Shown here in pieces: positions 17,231 to 26,010 of a stretch of DNA of 64,000 nucleotides (the stretch's first letter is position 1; each line of letters begins with the position of its first letter). The DNA is taken from contig NZ_WEGI01000015.1 of the NCBI RefSeq assembly GCF_009604425.1, positions 175,645-239,644 of the forward strand, in the 5' to 3' direction. The notes below the pieces were generated by a model, which was not told where the DNA came from, searched no databases, and saw only the letters and a program-made list of their open reading frames with translations. This DNA comes from Nocardia aurantia (GTDB lineage Bacteria; Actinomycetota; Actinomycetes; Mycobacteriales; Mycobacteriaceae). The position numbers and the translations under genes are program-made.

Positions 17231-17812
17231 TCAGCTCAGGGTGGACAGGGCAACTCGGGCCGCGTCGCGCAGGCGGGCGGCGGAGCCGGGGGAGCGTTCC
17301 AGTACGCGGACGCCCTGGAGGAAAACCAGCAGGAAGCGGGCCAGTGCGCGCGCATCGCTCTCGGGGGACAGTTCGCCTTGGGCGCGAGCCCGGAGCAATG
17401 CGGAGGTCAGCGTGGTTTCCAGGTGGGCCCAGCTGGACTCCACCATGCGCGCGACCTCGCGGTCCCGGCCGGCGAACTCGACCGCGCTGTTGACCACCAT
17501 GCAGCCGCGGCGGCGCTCGTCCTCCGCGCCATCGGTGATGTAGCGGTCCACGAGCGCCCGTACTGCGGGCAGGACCGGGCCGGGCTGCGACAGCTGCGCC
17601 ATGATCAGGGGATCGGTGCGGTCGAGATAGCGTTGCAGGGCCTTGGCGAAGAACTCCTGTTTGCCGCCGAAGGTGGCGTAGATGCTGGCCTTCGCGATGC
17701 CGAGGTGCGCCACCAGGTCGGACACGGACGTCGCCTCGTATCCGTGCTCCCAGAACAACTCCAGCGCGCGTTCGAGCACGGTGTCCGGGTCGAACTCCTT
17801 GGTCCTCGGCAT
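17231..17812 (-). CDS. TetR-family regulator
   Basis: A 193-residue regulator: EFDPDTVLERALELFWEHGY, then SDLVAHLGIAKASIYATFGG (HTH), and a C-domain with RRGCMVVNSAVEFAGRD typical of the AcuR/YcdC-like group. ATG 17812 matches the PRTKEFD N-terminus. The palindrome GACCG-TT-CGGTC lies 24 bp upstream. It is probably a repressor of itself and the following SDR gene, perhaps sensing a reactive electrophile, as some relatives do. The ligand is inferred only. Confidence 0.87.
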   Translation of the reverse strand: MPRTKEFDPDTVLERALELFWEHGYEATSVSDLVAHLGIAKASIYATFGGKQEFFAKALQRYLDRTDPLIMAQLSQPGPVLPAVRALVDRYITDGAEDERRRGCMVVNSAVEFAGRDREVARMVESSWAHLETTLTSALLRARAQGELSPESDARALARFLLVFLQGVRVLERSPGSAARLRDAARVALSTLS

Positions 17813-17835
17813 GGCGGCCACTCTACCCATATCTA

Positions 17836-17847
17836 GACCGTTCGGTC
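17836..17847. promoter_or_regulatory. TetR operator candidate
   Basis: GACCG (17836-17840) and CGGTC (17843-17847) form a perfect 5-bp inverted repeat 24 bp upstream of the TetR ATG. A related half-site GATCGGTC occurs at 17184-17191 upstream of the SDR gene. Confidence 0.5.
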
Positions 17848-17880
17848 AAAATATAGTGCCGGGTGCTCCGCCGCTGCGGA

Positions 17881-19350
17881 TCATGATGCGGGGCAATGAG
17901 TTCCGGATGCGGGCAGGGTGAGGTCCAGCAGGTATCGGTCGCCGGCGGTGGTGGTGCAGGGGGTGCGGCCGTAGGAGCCGTGGCCCCAGCCGTCGTAGCT
18001 GAGCAGCACCGCGCCGGGGGTGTGCGCGGTGACCGCAGTGGCCCATTCGTAGGGTGTCGCGGGGTCGTGCAGGCCGTTCATCACCAGGATCGGCGGTGTA
18101 CCGGTGAGGCGGGGCAGGTGCGGCGGATTCGCCGGCGGTACCGGCCAGCCGGAGCAGACCGCGGCGGCTCCCCAGGCGAAATGCGCCCGCAGCGGACCGG
18201 CCGCGCGGTTCTGCTCGGCCCACAGACGTTGCCAGGTGGCCTGATCCGGAATGTCGAAGGTCCAGTCGGAGCACACGATGTACTCGGGCATCGCGGCTGT
18301 CGTGCCGCGCGGAATCGGTTGCGGGACTGTGGAAGTGGCGGGGGCGGGGGCTTCGGACAGGGTCCGCAGGTCGGTGGCGAGCGCCGGCCACTCGGGCTGG
18401 TAGAGGCGCGCGGTCACGGCGCGACCGAACATCAACGGGTCCATGGCGTGGCCCGGCGCGGCCGGGTCGGGCAGCGTGCCGCGCTCGGCGCGCCGGAACA
18501 GGTCCTCGTACAGCGCCGCGACATCCGTGCCGTGCAGCACACAGGCCGGCGTCCGATCACACCAGGACACGAATCCGGTGAACGTCTCCCGGCCGGCGCG
18601 GGCCTCCGAGGCCATGAACTCCGCGCCGCCGAGCGAGTGGTCGTCGACGCTGTCGAGGATCAGTGCCCGCACACGGTTTCCGAACTGCTCGGCATAGGAC
18701 TGGCCGATCATCGTGCCGTAGGAGCGGCTGTAGAGACTGATCCGCTGTTCGCCGAGCGCGTCTCGGAGGGCGTCGACGTCGCGGGCGACGGTGGCGCTGT
18801 CGAGATGGTCGGCGATCGGGCCGGTGTAGCGTCGGCAGCTGTCCGCGAGACGCTGCGCGTAGGAATGGATCTCGTCGATCGATCCGCCGGTGTCGGGAAT
18901 CAGGTTCGGCCATGCGGCCAAGCCGGCGTCACAGCGCATCGGGCTCGTGCGTCCCACCCCGCGCGGATCGAAGCCGACGATGTCGAACCGGTCGTGCAGC
19001 GCGGGGGAGAAGCGGTCACCGTGCAGCAGTGTGTCGACGCCGGAAGTACCCGGCCCGCCGGGCAATTCGATCAGGGTGCCGATCCGATCACCGCGGGCCC
19101 GGACGCGCGCCACCGCCATCGCCACCGACCCGCCGGCGGGGCGCGATCGGTCGACCGGCACGGTGATTGTGGCGCAATCGATCTCGGCCTTCTCCGGGCA
19201 GGGCCGCCACGCCAGGGGTTCGGCCGCCGCCGGGCCACTCGCCGCGGCGACCACACCGGTGCCCATCACCAGCATCACGACGAGGCGGGCGGTCAGGCCC
19301 CGGAGTATGCGCCGGCGGCTCACGATCCGTCCGGTCCGCTCGAACGACAT
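17881..19350 (-). CDS. Secreted alpha/beta hydrolase, tripeptidyl aminopeptidase-like
   Basis: A 489-residue exported hydrolase of the TAP/proline iminopeptidase-like family. It has a signal peptide with an RRR start, hydrophobic ARLVVMLVMGTGVVAAA and a likely AAA/EPL cleavage. The oxyanion region is LIELPGGPGTSG, the nucleophile is in ISLYSRSYGTMIG, the acid in MNGLHDPATPYEWA, and the histidine in GWGHGSYG. The elbow reads SxSxG rather than the usual GxSxG, which is odd but keeps the serine. A C-terminal SxCP motif is typical. The ORF is open to 19722, but that Pro/Arg-rich extension is unlikely to be translated. Confidence 0.85.
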   Translation of the reverse strand: MSFERTGRIVSRRRILRGLTARLVVMLVMGTGVVAAASGPAAAEPLAWRPCPEKAEIDCATITVPVDRSRPAGGSVAMAVARVRARGDRIGTLIELPGGPGTSGVDTLLHGDRFSPALHDRFDIVGFDPRGVGRTSPMRCDAGLAAWPNLIPDTGGSIDEIHSYAQRLADSCRRYTGPIADHLDSATVARDVDALRDALGEQRISLYSRSYGTMIGQSYAEQFGNRVRALILDSVDDHSLGGAEFMASEARAGRETFTGFVSWCDRTPACVLHGTDVAALYEDLFRRAERGTLPDPAAPGHAMDPLMFGRAVTARLYQPEWPALATDLRTLSEAPAPATSTVPQPIPRGTTAAMPEYIVCSDWTFDIPDQATWQRLWAEQNRAAGPLRAHFAWGAAAVCSGWPVPPANPPHLPRLTGTPPILVMNGLHDPATPYEWATAVTAHTPGAVLLSYDGWGHGSYGRTPCTTTAGDRYLLDLTLPASGTHCPAS

Positions 19351-19782
19351 ACGTGGCAGAGCGATTCGACCGCGCGGCCCCGAGTGCGACCGGAGGCCTG
19401 CCGTCCACCGTTGGCGCCAGGCGTCCGGCTCGGCTGCGATGGTGCGCCGAACTCCGGTACTCGCGGGTAACCGACTGCGCCGGGCCGGAATTCGGCGATC
19501 GGACCCGGCCCGGAGACTTTCCGCGGCGGAGGTGGCGGTAGGCGGGAGACGATGCGCCGTGGTGCGGGGTGTGGCGCCGGATGAGCGACGATTGCCCGTG
19601 TCGGCAGGCCGGCGGCGATCACTCGTGGTGGGCGGGAGGCGATCCCCGGCGACCGGTGGTGTAGCCGAGGGTACGGAATGATCCCTCGCGGGAGACGGTG
19701 TCGCGGCGGGTGAGTAGCGCATGGGGCCGATCGTCGGGCTTCCCGGCCCTTCGGCTCATCACCCGTGCGGGTGATTCTGCGA
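19351..19782. other. Intergenic stretch, no gene seen
   Basis: Between the hydrolase start and the end of the AraC gene I see no plausible protein. It is GC-rich with repeated GCGGGAG-type words. It would contain the hydrolase promoter, but no clear -35/-10 stands out. Confidence 0.4.
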
Positions 19783-20652
19783 TCACTCCCCGGTACTACC
19801 CGTGGCGGGATACTCGGGCGCGGCGGCGGCGAGGTGGCGGTAGCGCCCGGGGGCGACGCCGAATTCGCGCTTGAAGGCCTTGGCGAACGCGTATTCCGAG
19901 GTGTAGCCGACACTTTCGGCGACCACCCGCAACGTGTCGTCGGTATCGCGCAGTCGCCGCGCCGCCAACGTCATCCGCCAGCGGGTGAGGTACGTCTGCG
20001 GCGCCACGCCGACGGTCTCGGTGAATCGCTGCGCGAACGACGAGCGCGACATGTGGGCGCGGTCGCCCAGCGTCTGCACGGTCCAGGCGTTGGCGGGGTC
20101 GCGGTGGATCGCGCGCAGCGCCGGGCCCAGATCCGGATCGCTCAGCGCCGCACCCCAGCCGGCGTCCCCGTCCCGGCCGTCGTACCACGCCCGCAGCATG
20201 AACAGCAGCAGGATCTCCAGCAGCGGTCCGACGGCGCCGGAATCGGGATCGGTGTCGAGTTCGCGGGTGAGCAGGTCCAGCGCGGTGTCCAGTGCGGCGG
20301 GTCGCCGGGGCCCGGCGGGCAGATGCAGTACCTCGGGTAGTTCGGTGAGCAGTGGATGCCGGCGGGAGCGATCGAAACGGTAAGCGCCGCAGAGCAACAG
20401 GGTGGGTATGCCGAGAACGTGGCCGCCGATCGAGTGGGCGACTCCGCGGGGCAGCAACACCACATCGCCCGCGCCGAGTTCCCGGGGCGGCTGCCCGGCC
20501 GCGGTCAACCGGCACGTACCGCGCAGCACCAGGTGGAATCCGACCGAATCGGTCGCCTCGAACCGGTCTTCCCACGGCGTGCGCCGCTCGGTCCGTGACG
20601 AATGCGGAGCGCCGATCCGCAACTCCGCCACGACATCGCTGATAACATCCAC
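19783..20652 (-). CDS. AraC-family regulator with cupin N-domain
   Basis: A 289-residue regulator. The N-terminal cupin-like sensor (about 20-110) includes SVGFHLVLRGTCRLTAAGQ and LGAGDVVLLPRGVAHSI. The C-terminal double HTH (about 185-280) includes MSRSSFAQRFTETVGVAPQT and VGYTSEYAFAKAFKREFGVA. GTG 20652 is the start. It diverges from a saccharopine-dehydrogenase-like oxidoreductase gene that it most likely controls. Confidence 0.9.
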   Translation of the reverse strand: MDVISDVVAELRIGAPHSSRTERRTPWEDRFEATDSVGFHLVLRGTCRLTAAGQPPRELGAGDVVLLPRGVAHSIGGHVLGIPTLLLCGAYRFDRSRRHPLLTELPEVLHLPAGPRRPAALDTALDLLTRELDTDPDSGAVGPLLEILLLFMLRAWYDGRDGDAGWGAALSDPDLGPALRAIHRDPANAWTVQTLGDRAHMSRSSFAQRFTETVGVAPQTYLTRWRMTLAARRLRDTDDTLRVVAESVGYTSEYAFAKAFKREFGVAPGRYRHLAAAAPEYPATGSTGE

Positions 20653-20802
20653 CCCACAACCTTATTGCGGTGCGGGCGGGTCCCGGACGATCGGACATCC
20701 GCGGCGGCAGTTCGGACATCGTCGCGGCGACAGCGCATTCCTAGCGTGGATGAGGAGCCGGCGACCGCCGGTCCACGACATCGGGACGACGGAGTATCTC
20801 TG

Positions 20803-21807
20803 ATGAAGATCGCGGTATACGGCGCAAGCGGATTCACCGGCCGCCTGGTGGCGGCCGAACTGATCCGCCGCGAACTGACACCGGTCCTGATGGGCCGCAA
20901 CGAAGTACGGCTGCGTGCCATCGCCGACGCCGAGGTCCGGGTGGCGGACCTGGACGACATCCCCGCGCTGGCGCGGGCATTCGGCGACTGCGCGGCGGTC
21001 GTCAACTGCGCGGGACCGTTCACGCTGTGGGGTGAGCCGGTGATCCGCGCGGCGCTCGCCGCCGGTTGCCACTACGTCGACACCACCGGTGAATTGCATT
21101 ATCTGCACGAGGTACTGGGGACCGTGGGCCCGGCGGCCGAGGCGGCCGGGGTGACCGTGGTTCCCGGGATGGCCGACGACGGCGGGCCCGGCGACCTCAT
21201 CGCGCACCTCACGGCGGCCGGTCTGCCGGATGTGACCGATCTGCTGATCGCCGATCTGCGCCGGGGTGGCGGCGCGTCGCGGGGGACCGTGCGATCCATG
21301 GTGGCGGTCGCCGAACGGGAGCCGCTCGAGTACGTGAGCGGAGAGTGGCGCGCCGTCCCGATGACGCCGGTCGCGCCGATCGAAACCCCCGGAGAGTCGG
21401 AACCGGTTGCGGTGCAATCGTTCCCGCTGCCGGGCGTGGCCACGATTCCCCGTCACATCACCACGGGCCGGGTGCGCTCGGCGATCCGGGACGAAACCGC
21501 CGCGCTGTTCGGGAGCTTGACCGCCGAAGTCGTGGAGTCCGTGCCGGAGGTGGTCGACGAGCAGCAGCGGGCCGAGGGTCGCTGGCTGATGCTCGCGGAG
21601 GCGACCGCGGGCGACGGCACCCGGGCCCGCGGCTGGGTCACGGGCCCCGACGCCTACGGGCTCACCGCGGTGATCGCCGTCGAGGCCGCACATCGGCTCG
21701 TTGCGGGCGGAGTACCGGCCGGTGCGCTACCACCCGCCGTGGCTTTCGACCCCGCCGATTTCCTCGATTTCCTTATCCCGCATGGGGTTACCTGGAAGGT
21801 CGAGTGA
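20803..21807 (+). CDS. Saccharopine dehydrogenase-like NAD(P)-binding oxidoreductase
   Basis: A 334-residue protein starting KIAVYGASGFTGRLVAAEL, an NAD(P)-binding Rossmann motif. The following NCAGPFTLWGEPVIRAALAA and HYVDTTGE blocks match the saccharopine dehydrogenase/trans-acting enoyl reductase-like family of actinobacteria. The reaction is unknown. GGAG 8 nt before ATG 20803 sets the start. It is divergent from the AraC gene (150 bp gap) and convergent with the MerR gene, 5 bp apart. Confidence 0.85.
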   Translation: MKIAVYGASGFTGRLVAAELIRRELTPVLMGRNEVRLRAIADAEVRVADLDDIPALARAFGDCAAVVNCAGPFTLWGEPVIRAALAAGCHYVDTTGELHYLHEVLGTVGPAAEAAGVTVVPGMADDGGPGDLIAHLTAAGLPDVTDLLIADLRRGGGASRGTVRSMVAVAEREPLEYVSGEWRAVPMTPVAPIETPGESEPVAVQSFPLPGVATIPRHITTGRVRSAIRDETAALFGSLTAEVVESVPEVVDEQQRAEGRWLMLAEATAGDGTRARGWVTGPDAYGLTAVIAVEAAHRLVAGGVPAGALPPAVAFDPADFLDFLIPHGVTWKVE

Positions 21808-21812
21808 TCGGC

Positions 21813-22181
21813 TCAGACGCTGGTGCAGGTGCGCAGCGAGGCGACGTAGGCCGTCATCGCGTCGCGGTTGCGGGTGAGCAGTTCGATGCGCTGGGTGAGG
21901 CGGTCGCGCTGCTGCTCGAGGGTGTCGATGATCTCCGGTGAGGCGTCCGCGAAATGGATGTCGGCCGGATCCTCGAGGCAGGGCAGGATCTGCCTGATCA
22001 ATCGGGTGGGCAGGCCGGCGTCCAGCAGACCGCGGATGTGTATCACCTGGTCGACCAGGCGCTCGTCGTAGTCGCGATAGCCGTTGGGGGAGCGGGCGAC
22101 TCGGATGAGACCCTGCTCCTCGTAGTACCGCAGCAGCCGGGCCGGGGTACCGGTGCGCTCCGCGAGCTCGCCGATGCGCAT
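21813..22181 (-). CDS. MerR-family regulator
   Basis: A 122-residue MerR protein: MRIGELAERTGTPARLLRYY, then PNGYRDYDERLVDQVIHI, and a coiled dimerisation helix (LEQQRDRLTQRIELLTRNRD). One Cys (TCTS) lies at the extreme C-terminus and there is no metal-binding CxxC set. ATG 22181 has AGGTAGG upstream. It is divergent from a polysaccharide deacetylase gene, its probable target. Confidence 0.88.
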   Translation of the reverse strand: MRIGELAERTGTPARLLRYYEEQGLIRVARSPNGYRDYDERLVDQVIHIRGLLDAGLPTRLIRQILPCLEDPADIHFADASPEIIDTLEQQRDRLTQRIELLTRNRDAMTAYVASLRTCTSV

Positions 22182-22245
22182 ATGTCCTACCTCACAGGAT
22201 TCTCGGTTGACCTTCACATCTGTGTGATGGTTTCAGGATAGCCGC

Positions 22246-23115
22246 ATGAGCACCGACATCACCCTCTTCGACTACAGTCCCATCACCGAGCGGGAGGCGA
22301 TCCACTGGCCCGATGACAAGCGGGTCGCCTGCTACATCGGCCTGAACATCGAGCACTTCTACGCCGATCTGCCCGGCACCGCGACCCACGAGGGCACCAC
22401 CGCGCTGACCCCGGACCCGCTCAACTACGGCTGGCGCGACTACGGCCCCCGGGTCGGCTTCTGGCGGGTACTCGAACTGCTCGACAAGTACGGTATCAGG
22501 GCCAGCGCTCTGCTGAATTCCGATGTGGCCGAACGGTATCCGCAGATCATCGCGGCCGGGAATCAGCGCGATTGGGCGTGGCTCGCGCACGGCAGCAGCA
22601 ACAGTCTGCTGCACACCGGTTATTCGGCCGACGAGGAACGAAACGTGCTGCGCGACATCGTCGGCACGATCGAGAAGGCCACCGGCGTCCGTCCGCGCGG
22701 GTGGATGGGACCGGGCCTCACCGAGACCTTCCACACCGCCGAACTGCTGGCCGAACTGGGCTTGAGCTACACCCTGGACTGGACCAACGACGATCAGCCC
22801 TACCGCCTCAACGTCCCCGGCGTGCTGAGCGTGCCGTATTCGGTGGAGCTCAACGACATCGGCGTCTTCGTCAGCAAGGGACTGACCGGTCCCGATTTCG
22901 TCCGGATGGTGCGCGATCAGCTGGATCAGCTGTACGCGGATTCCGCGGACAGCGGCCGGGTGCTGGCGCTGGCCCTGCACCCGTTCGTCATCGGGCAGCC
23001 GTTCCGGCGCCGCTACCTGGACGAGGCGCTGGACTACATCGCGAACCATCCCGGCGTGTGGCTGACCACCAGCGACGAGATCGCCGGCCACTACCTGCGC
23101 GGCGCCGGGGCCTGA
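22246..23115 (+). CDS. Polysaccharide deacetylase family protein (PuuE/allantoinase-like)
   Basis: A 289-residue NodB-homology protein without signal peptide. It begins WPDDKRVACYIGLNIEHFYA, continues DYGPRVGFWRVLELLDKYGI and has LAHGSSNSLLHTG and WMGPGLTETFHTAELLAELG. The layout matches cytoplasmic PuuE-type amidases and allantoinase-like members rather than secreted chitin deacetylases. Substrate is unknown. AGGA precedes ATG 22246 by 7 nt. Its last 25 bp overlap the end of the convergent TetR gene. Confidence 0.85.
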   Translation: MSTDITLFDYSPITEREAIHWPDDKRVACYIGLNIEHFYADLPGTATHEGTTALTPDPLNYGWRDYGPRVGFWRVLELLDKYGIRASALLNSDVAERYPQIIAAGNQRDWAWLAHGSSNSLLHTGYSADEERNVLRDIVGTIEKATGVRPRGWMGPGLTETFHTAELLAELGLSYTLDWTNDDQPYRLNVPGVLSVPYSVELNDIGVFVSKGLTGPDFVRMVRDQLDQLYADSADSGRVLALALHPFVIGQPFRRRYLDEALDYIANHPGVWLTTSDEIAGHYLRGAGA

Positions 23116-23732
23116 CCGGCGTCCGGCCCGAGTTCGGCGCGGCCCGCGACCAGTGCGCGGGTGGCTGCGGCGGCCTGCTCGGCGGCGGACTCCCGCGCGG
23201 ATTCGCCGGTGCCGAAGGCGCCGTCGAGCAGCAGCAGGGCATGGCCCTGCGCGGTCGCCGCGACGACCGCGGCGAGTGTTTCCCCTTGTGCGCCGGCCAG
23301 TTCGGTGGCCGGGCCGGCGAAGGCGGTGATGATCGGGGCCGCCGCGGCGGCGATCTCGGGGTGCCGGGTCTTGTCGAGCCCCGAGGTCGTGAGCGCGCGG
23401 AACAGCGGCCGCTCGGTATCGGCGAACCGGACGAAGGCCCGGACGGCGGCGCACAGCCGATCCTGCGGGCCGGCGTCGCCGTCGATGCCGGCCAGGTGCT
23501 CGGCCAGCCGCTGTGCCGCGCGGACGGCGACGGCGACGAGCAGCGCCTCCCGATCGGCGAAGTGCCGGTAGGGGGCGGAGGCGGCGACGCCGAGGCGGCG
23601 GCTCGCCTCGGCCAGGCTGAACGACTCCGGGCCCTTCTCGGCGAGCAGTTCGATGGCGGTGTCGACGAGTGCGGCGCGCAGGTCGCCGTGGTGGTAGCGA
23701 CCGCGTCCGGACGGTCCTGCGCGCCGGATCAT
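23091..23732 (-). CDS. TetR-family regulator
   Basis: A 213-residue regulator with a basic N-tail (RGRYHHGDLRAALVDTAIEL), HTH (LAEASRRLGVAASAPYRHFA) and an Ala-rich C-domain of the TetR_C WHG type. It lies 10 bp after an SDR gene on the same strand, so the two form an operon. The operator is probably the palindrome at 24609-24625. Its 3' end overlaps the deacetylase gene tail to tail. Confidence 0.87.
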   Translation of the reverse strand: MIRRAGPSGRGRYHHGDLRAALVDTAIELLAEKGPESFSLAEASRRLGVAASAPYRHFADREALLVAVAVRAAQRLAEHLAGIDGDAGPQDRLCAAVRAFVRFADTERPLFRALTTSGLDKTRHPEIAAAAAPIITAFAGPATELAGAQGETLAAVVAATAQGHALLLLDGAFGTGESARESAAEQAAAATRALVAGRAELGPDAGQAPAPRR

Positions 23733-23742
23733 GCCGACCGGT

Positions 23743-24600
23743 TCATGCGGGCCGGGGGAACGGGGTCATCCGGCGCATGACCGCGTCCCAGCCGCGATCG
23801 CCGAGCCAGCGGCGGACGACGGGCGCGGCCTTGGCCTGGGCGCCGACCGGGTACCGCGGCCGGGGGCGGCGGGCGGTGACCGCCCGCAGGATCACCGCCG
23901 CGACCTCCTCGGCCGGGAGGATCCCGCGGGCACCCTCCCGGTACGCGCGCTCGATCATGGCGTCCACACTTGCTTTGTACACCGTGTACGCGCCGGTGCC
24001 GGGACCGGTGGGGTTGTTGCGGTAGGTGTTGGCCACGAATTCGGTGCGCACGGCGCCCGGTTCGATCAGCGATACCCGGACGCCGAACGGCGCCACCTCG
24101 AATCGCAGTGCGTCGGAGAGGGATTCGAGCGCGTACTTGGTCATCGAATAGGGGCAGCCCAGTGGCGGAGTGACCAGGCCGGCGGCCGACCCGACGTTGA
24201 CCACGAGACCGGCGCGCTGGGCGCGCATGCCGGGCAGCACCAGCCGGCACAGGCCGATCGGCCCGAACACGTTGGTCTCGAACGTCTCCCGGACCAGGTC
24301 GAGCGGCACCTCCTCCACCGGCGCGCCGCCGCCGTGTCCGGCGTTGTTGATCAGCACGCCGACGGCCCCGTGCTCGGCCTCGATCCGCCGCACCGCCGTG
24401 GCGCGCGAATCCTCGTCGGTGACATCGAGTTCCAGGGTCCGGCAGCCGGCCTGTTCCAGGTCCGCCAGGGTTTCGGGGCGGCGGGCCGAGGCCCAGGTGG
24501 GGAATCCGGCGCGGACCAGCGCCAGGGCGGTGGCCCGGCCGATGCCGGAGGAACATCCGGTCACCAGGACCGCGCGGGAGGGCTGTTCGCGAGAGTTCAT
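23743..24600 (-). CDS. SDR-family oxidoreductase
   Basis: A 285-residue short-chain dehydrogenase. TGCSSGIGRATALAL is the cofactor motif, then NNAGHGG, NVGSAAG and catalytic YSMTK, with EPGAVRTEF typical of the retinol-dehydrogenase-like SDR group. The start at ATG 24600 excludes a 32-residue Pro/Arg-rich extension and is directly preceded by a strong palindrome. It is co-transcribed with the TetR gene downstream. Confidence 0.9.
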   Translation of the reverse strand: MNSREQPSRAVLVTGCSSGIGRATALALVRAGFPTWASARRPETLADLEQAGCRTLELDVTDEDSRATAVRRIEAEHGAVGVLINNAGHGGGAPVEEVPLDLVRETFETNVFGPIGLCRLVLPGMRAQRAGLVVNVGSAAGLVTPPLGCPYSMTKYALESLSDALRFEVAPFGVRVSLIEPGAVRTEFVANTYRNNPTGPGTGAYTVYKASVDAMIERAYREGARGILPAEEVAAVILRAVTARRPRPRYPVGAQAKAAPVVRRWLGDRGWDAVMRRMTPFPRPA

Positions 24601-24608
24601 GTGAGAAG

Positions 24609-24625
24609 CATTCACAATGTGAATG
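24609..24625. promoter_or_regulatory. Palindromic operator before the SDR-TetR operon
   Basis: CATTCACA-A-TGTGAATG is a perfect 8-bp-arm palindrome 9 bp upstream of the SDR ATG. It is flanked by GTGAG (24601-24605) and CTCAC (24629-24633), a second nested inverted repeat. This is the likely binding site of the TetR protein encoded at 23091. Confidence 0.65.
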
Positions 24626-24716
24626 GTACTCACACGAGCGCGTGGCGGCAACGGCCCGGCTCGCGGCGGGAACGGACGTACCGGGCCCGCCGCCACCGGT
24701 CGCCGATACTGACCGC

Positions 24717-25691
24717 ATGGGACTCCACCGACGCCGGCGCGACCCGCTGACCTCCGAGGATGTGTCGTTCGACGGCGCGGGCTGCCGGTTGGCGGGTACC
24801 TTCGCGCCCGTCACGGATCCGGTCGCGGCCGCGCTGCTGGTGCCCGGATCCGGCCGGGTGGACCGGGATTCGAATCTGCGCTGGCTGCGGCTCGACCTCA
24901 CCCGGCTGCTCGCCGAAACGCTCGCGCCGCTGGGTGTCTCGACCCTGCGCTACGACAAGCGCGGAGTCGGCGCCAGCGGCGGCGACTACCTGTCCACCGG
25001 TTTCGACCGCCGCCGTGACGACGCGCGCGCCGCACTGGACTGGCTGGCCGGGCGGCTGCCGGGGGTGCCGTTGCTGATCGTCGGGCACAGCGAGGGCGCC
25101 ATGCACGCGATCGAACTGGCCGCCGAGGGCGCGGTGTCCGGCGCGGTACTGCTGAGCGCGGCGGCCAGGTCCGGCGAACAGCTGCTGGAGTGGCAGGGCG
25201 CCGCGTTGCTGTCCACGCTGCCCGGCCGGCTGACCGCGTCCCTGCGGTACGCGCACCTCGACCCGCTGGTGTCGCAACGCAAGCGGCTGGCCCGGATCCG
25301 CGACTCCCCGGCGGCGGTCATGCGCCTGCAGGGCGTGCGGGTGAACGCCCGGTGGCTGCGGGAATTCGCCGGCTACGACCCGGCCCCGGCGCTGAGCCGC
25401 ATCACCGTGCCGGTGCTGGCGATCACCGGCGGTCACGATCTGCAGGTGCCGCCGGAGGACGTCGACGCGATGGGTCGCCTGGTCCGCGGCCCCTTCGACG
25501 GCCGGGTGGTCGGGGATCTCGGCCACCTGCTGCGACCCGATCCGCGGCGGCTGGGCATGCGCGGGTATCGCCGTACGGTGCGGCTCCCGATCGACCCGGT
25601 GGTGCCGGCGTCGATCGGGGAATGGGTTGCCGCACACTGGCCGCGGACCGACCGGTCCGACGCCGATGACGTTCTCATGATCGATTGTTGA
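24717..25691 (+). CDS. Alpha/beta hydrolase
   Basis: A 324-residue serine hydrolase. The nucleophile elbow is GHSEGA, the acid is in ITGGHDLQVP and the histidine in DLGHLLRPD. LRYDKRGVGASGG is the usual cap-adjacent block. It is related to bacterial esterase/dienelactone hydrolase-like proteins. No signal peptide. It is divergent from the SDR-TetR operon and may share its operator region. Substrate unknown. Confidence 0.85.
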   Translation: MGLHRRRRDPLTSEDVSFDGAGCRLAGTFAPVTDPVAAALLVPGSGRVDRDSNLRWLRLDLTRLLAETLAPLGVSTLRYDKRGVGASGGDYLSTGFDRRRDDARAALDWLAGRLPGVPLLIVGHSEGAMHAIELAAEGAVSGAVLLSAAARSGEQLLEWQGAALLSTLPGRLTASLRYAHLDPLVSQRKRLARIRDSPAAVMRLQGVRVNARWLREFAGYDPAPALSRITVPVLAITGGHDLQVPPEDVDAMGRLVRGPFDGRVVGDLGHLLRPDPRRLGMRGYRRTVRLPIDPVVPASIGEWVAAHWPRTDRSDADDVLMIDC

Positions 25692-26010
25692 GCGCTCGGA
25701 GAGTGGGTACGTCCCAGTCTGTGACCGGTTCCAGCGAGCCGTTCGGACGCGCAGTATTAACAAGCCGTTCCGGCCAGACCGCCACGAACGGGCTTGTCGC
25801 CCACTAGACTCGCTGGCAGCCAAGGCCCTCGAGGATCGGCGCTCCCCGCGCAGCGTTGCCGGAGCCGACCGTTCCGCGCTCGTGCCGCGATGCACGACAA
25901 CCGCCAGTGATGCCGCCCGCGGAGCGTCCGTCGATGGCGCCGTACAGCGTGTCTGTCAGAAGTCGTCGGCCCGTATTCGTGGTCGGTTGTGATGTTTTCC
26001 GGAGACAACC
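25692..26010. other. Intergenic stretch upstream of WS/DGAT
   Basis: No gene is seen in these 319 bases. GGAG 6 nt before ATG 26011 is the ribosome binding site of the next gene. No promoter is obvious by eye. Confidence 0.4.

Noticed and set aside
19351..19722. N-terminal extension of the secreted hydrolase
   Set aside because: Ser/Pro/Arg-rich with no similarity, and it would bury the signal peptide that begins at 19350.
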